Source of the DNA: JALQTD01 sp965657495
Lineage (GTDB): Bacteria > Bacteroidota > Bacteroidia > Flavobacteriales_D > Sanyastnellaceae
Reading direction: 5' to 3'
DNA: 15,031 bases
NCBI GenBank assembly: GCA_965657495.1
Contig: CBFHPD010000190.1
Span: 1-15,031, forward strand
The notes beneath the pieces are model-generated. The model had not been told where the DNA came from. It was given only the letters and a program-made list of their open reading frames with translations, and made no database searches. The stretch's first letter is position 1, and every line of letters begins with the position of its first letter. The position numbers and the translations under genes were made by a program. Positions 13,177-15,031 of this stretch are shown piece after piece.

Positions 13177-15031
13177 TCAGCTGGCCGCCTCGAAGTTGAG
13201 GAGTTCGTCCATCGTGCCGGTCGCCACGCTGTGGTAGTTGGGGCGGGCGATGCGGTAGATGTCCCGCGCCATTTCGCCTTGCCCAGTTTCCTCCATGGCC
13301 CGGTAGAGGGGAGTGAGGAATTTGCGGCGTCCGACCACTTCAAGGAAACTCCGCAATCGGTCGTAGCACGGCGTGTACTGGCTCCGGATTCCCTGTTCGA
13401 GCCAAGCGAACAGCACCTCGTTGTTCCCGGTTGCCGTGATGTTCCAAGCAGCATCCAATTCAACGAGGCGCTCGGGCGTGGTGTCGTCGGGCAGGTTGGA
13501 AAGGAAGCGGTACCGCTCTTGGTACACCCAATCGTTCCATGGCAAATCCGCCGTGGAAAGCGCCCCTCCTGTCCAATCCGCCAACACGGCATCCACCCGC
13601 TCAATGCGCGCACTCGCCACGTCAGGGCAGTTCGCTGGCAACCCCGCGCCAAAAATCCAGGCGTCCAAGTTCACGGCCGCGAGCAGCTCCTCGGTGTTCA
13701 GCAGTTCTTGCTTCAAATAGGCAATGAACGCGTCCGTGTCCATCACACTGAAGGCGTGCGTTTCAAAATAGGTGCGGAGGAAGGCGTCCCACGTTGGGCG
13801 GCCCACGGTTTGTTCGAGCAAGCGCAGGAAGAAATAGCCCTTGTCGTAGGCGATGGCGGTCATGCCGTCGTCGGGATCGCGGTCCTTGAGGTGCAGCTTG
13901 AGGTGGGTGTCATCGGGGTTGAGGTCCATGATTTGGTCCACTTCATCCACGAGCCCCTGGTAGCTCAGCGTGGCGAGCATTTCGGAAATCTCCTTGCCGT
14001 AAACCGCTTCCATGATGCGCTGCTCGAAGTACACCGTGAAGCCTTCGTTGAGCCAGAAATCATCCCAAGTGGCATTGGTGACCAAATTCCCGCTCCAGCT
14101 GTGGGCGAGTTCGTGCGCCACGAGCGAAACCAAGCTGCGGTCGCCCGCAATGATGGTTGGGGTAGCGAAGGTGAGCCGCGGGTTTTCCATGCCGCCGAAG
14201 GGGAAGGCAGGCGGGAGGACGAGCAGGTCGTACCGCTCCCAGGCGTAGGGACCGTACAGGCCTTCGGCCGCCACCAACAGGTCCTCCATCTCGGCAAACT
14301 CGTAAGCTGCTGCTTCGATGAGTTCGGGGGTGGCGTAGACCCCGGTGTGCGCACCGATTTCACGGAACTCCACCTTGCCCACCGCCAGCGCCAACAGGTA
14401 AGACGGGATGGGCTGTGCCATTTCAAAGTGGTAGTGCCCGTCGGGGGCGATTTCCGTCGGGTTGACTGCGCTCATCAAGGCCATCAAGTCCTCGCGCACG
14501 TGGACGTCAGCGGAGTAGGTGAACCGGAGGCCGGGGCTGTCTTGGCAGGGCACCCACGTCCGAGCAAGGATGGCTTGGCTTTGGGTGAACACGAACGGAT
14601 CCGCGCCATCCACCCAGAGGAGAGCACCGGCGTCCGCCGAAGTTCGGTAGGTGATGGCGACTTGTTGGGCGCTCGCCGATACCGGCACCGACAGCGGCTG
14701 CCCCAAGAACGGCTGCTCCGCTCCGAGGGCAAATTCAACCGGCTTCCCATCTACGGTGACCCCGCTGATTTCCAGGTCTTTCGTGTCGAACAAAATGCGG
14801 GTGGCGCCCGCTGCACAGGTGATGTCGTACGTGGCCACGCCTTGGATGGTGTGGCGTTCGAAATCGACGGATGCGTCCCAGTGCAAGTGGGTGACGTAGG
14901 CCTCATCGGGTTTGCTGAAGCTGTGGTGGTCCGTGGCGCGTTTCATGTCAAGGATGGCTTGCTGTTTGGCATTGGGGGAGGGGGACGTCGGCGTTTCCGA
15001 GCATCCGAAGGCCGCTGTGAGCGCGATGGCG
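13177..15031 (-). CDS. M1 family aminopeptidase, leukotriene-A4-hydrolase type, lipoprotein (N-terminus beyond the right edge)
   Basis: This zinc metallopeptidase removes N-terminal residues from peptides. 617 residues are visible and the frame remains open to the right edge. Upstream of the Met at 14946 the frame reads AIALTAAFGCSETPTSPSP, the end of a lipoprotein signal peptide with the lipidated Cys encoded at 15003-15001. Met 14946 is therefore internal and the true start lies off the window. Numbering from Met 14946: exopeptidase motif GGMEN at 251-255, zinc site HELAH at 278-282 with the third ligand E301 in NEGFTVYFE, and catalytic Tyr region YDKG at 367-370. The C-terminal helical domain has AWIFGAGLP (429-437) and GRRKFLTPLYRAM (539-551), like the leukotriene A4 hydrolase and aminopeptidase B group. 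All catalytic residues are present. It likely acts in the periplasm or at the outer membrane in peptide scavenging, and converges on the giant-gene operon across a shared terminator. Confidence 0.95.
   Translation of the reverse strand, partial: AIALTAAFGCSETPTSPSPNAKQQAILDMKRATDHHSFSKPDEAYVTHLHWDASVDFERHTIQGVATYDITCAAGATRILFDTKDLEISGVTVDGKPVEFALGAEQPFLGQPLSVPVSASAQQVAITYRTSADAGALLWVDGADPFVFTQSQAILARTWVPCQDSPGLRFTYSADVHVREDLMALMSAVNPTEIAPDGHYHFEMAQPIPSYLLALAVGKVEFREIGAHTGVYATPELIEAAAYEFAEMEDLLVAAEGLYGPYAWERYDLLVLPPAFPFGGMENPRLTFATPTIIAGDRSLVSLVAHELAHSWSGNLVTNATWDDFWLNEGFTVYFEQRIMEAVYGKEISEMLATLSYQGLVDEVDQIMDLNPDDTHLKLHLKDRDPDDGMTAIAYDKGYFFLRLLEQTVGRPTWDAFLRTYFETHAFSVMDTDAFIAYLKQELLNTEELLAAVNLDAWIFGAGLPANCPDVASARIERVDAVLADWTGGALSTADLPWNDWVYQERYRFLSNLPDDTTPERLVELDAAWNITATGNNEVLFAWLEQGIRSQYTPCYDRLRSFLEVVGRRKFLTPLYRAMEETGQGEMARDIYRIARPNYHSVATGTMDELLNFEAAS

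Overview
The window reads as chromosomal DNA of a GC-rich member of the Bacteroidota, probably a Flavobacteriales-type marine or environmental lineage. Supporting signs are proteins ending in the gliding-motility-associated (type B) C-terminal domain of the type IX secretion system (T9SS), PKD, CUB-like and SprB-like modules, GCTD-type Cys/Asp-rich repeats, a lipoprotein M1 peptidase, exact or near matches to the Bacteroidota promoter box TAnnTTTG, and no clear Shine-Dalgarno sequences. Assignment below phylum is inference. No RNA gene, insertion sequence, integrase or CRISPR array was seen, and no stretch over about 300 bases lacks a gene.

Left part (1-3315, minus strand): mnmA, encoding the tRNA 2-thiouridylase, is followed after 51 bases by a large secreted mosaic protein cut off by the left edge. 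That protein has 702 visible residues and alternates beta-sandwich-like modules, GCTD repeats and two Kazal-like Cys modules. It forms one uninterrupted reading frame to base 1.

Centre (3316-5421, plus strand): an intergenic region holds a candidate mnmA promoter and a dyad-rich element. It is followed by an ECF sigma factor and, 11 bases later, a single-pass membrane protein. The latter has an anti-sigma-like cytoplasmic end, while its outer part carries PKD-like domains and a C-terminal domain resembling the T9SS type B sorting domain. A clear intrinsic terminator closes this pair.

Right part (5560-13100, plus strand): two tandem giant paralogues of 1247 and 1266 residues overlap by ATGA. 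Each has a signal peptide followed by CUB-like, PKD, proprotein-convertase P-like, CUB-like, SprB-like, Ig-like and PKD modules and a type B T9SS domain. Their N-terminal thirds are very similar and their C-terminal parts much less so. A symmetrical bidirectional terminator separates them from a convergent M1 aminopeptidase lipoprotein of the leukotriene-A4-hydrolase type (13177 to beyond the right edge).

How it may fit together (inference): the sigma and membrane-protein pair could sense envelope or secretion status and control surface-protein genes, with the two adjacent giants as the first candidates. The sequence shows the adjacency and the shared domain type, but not the regulatory link.
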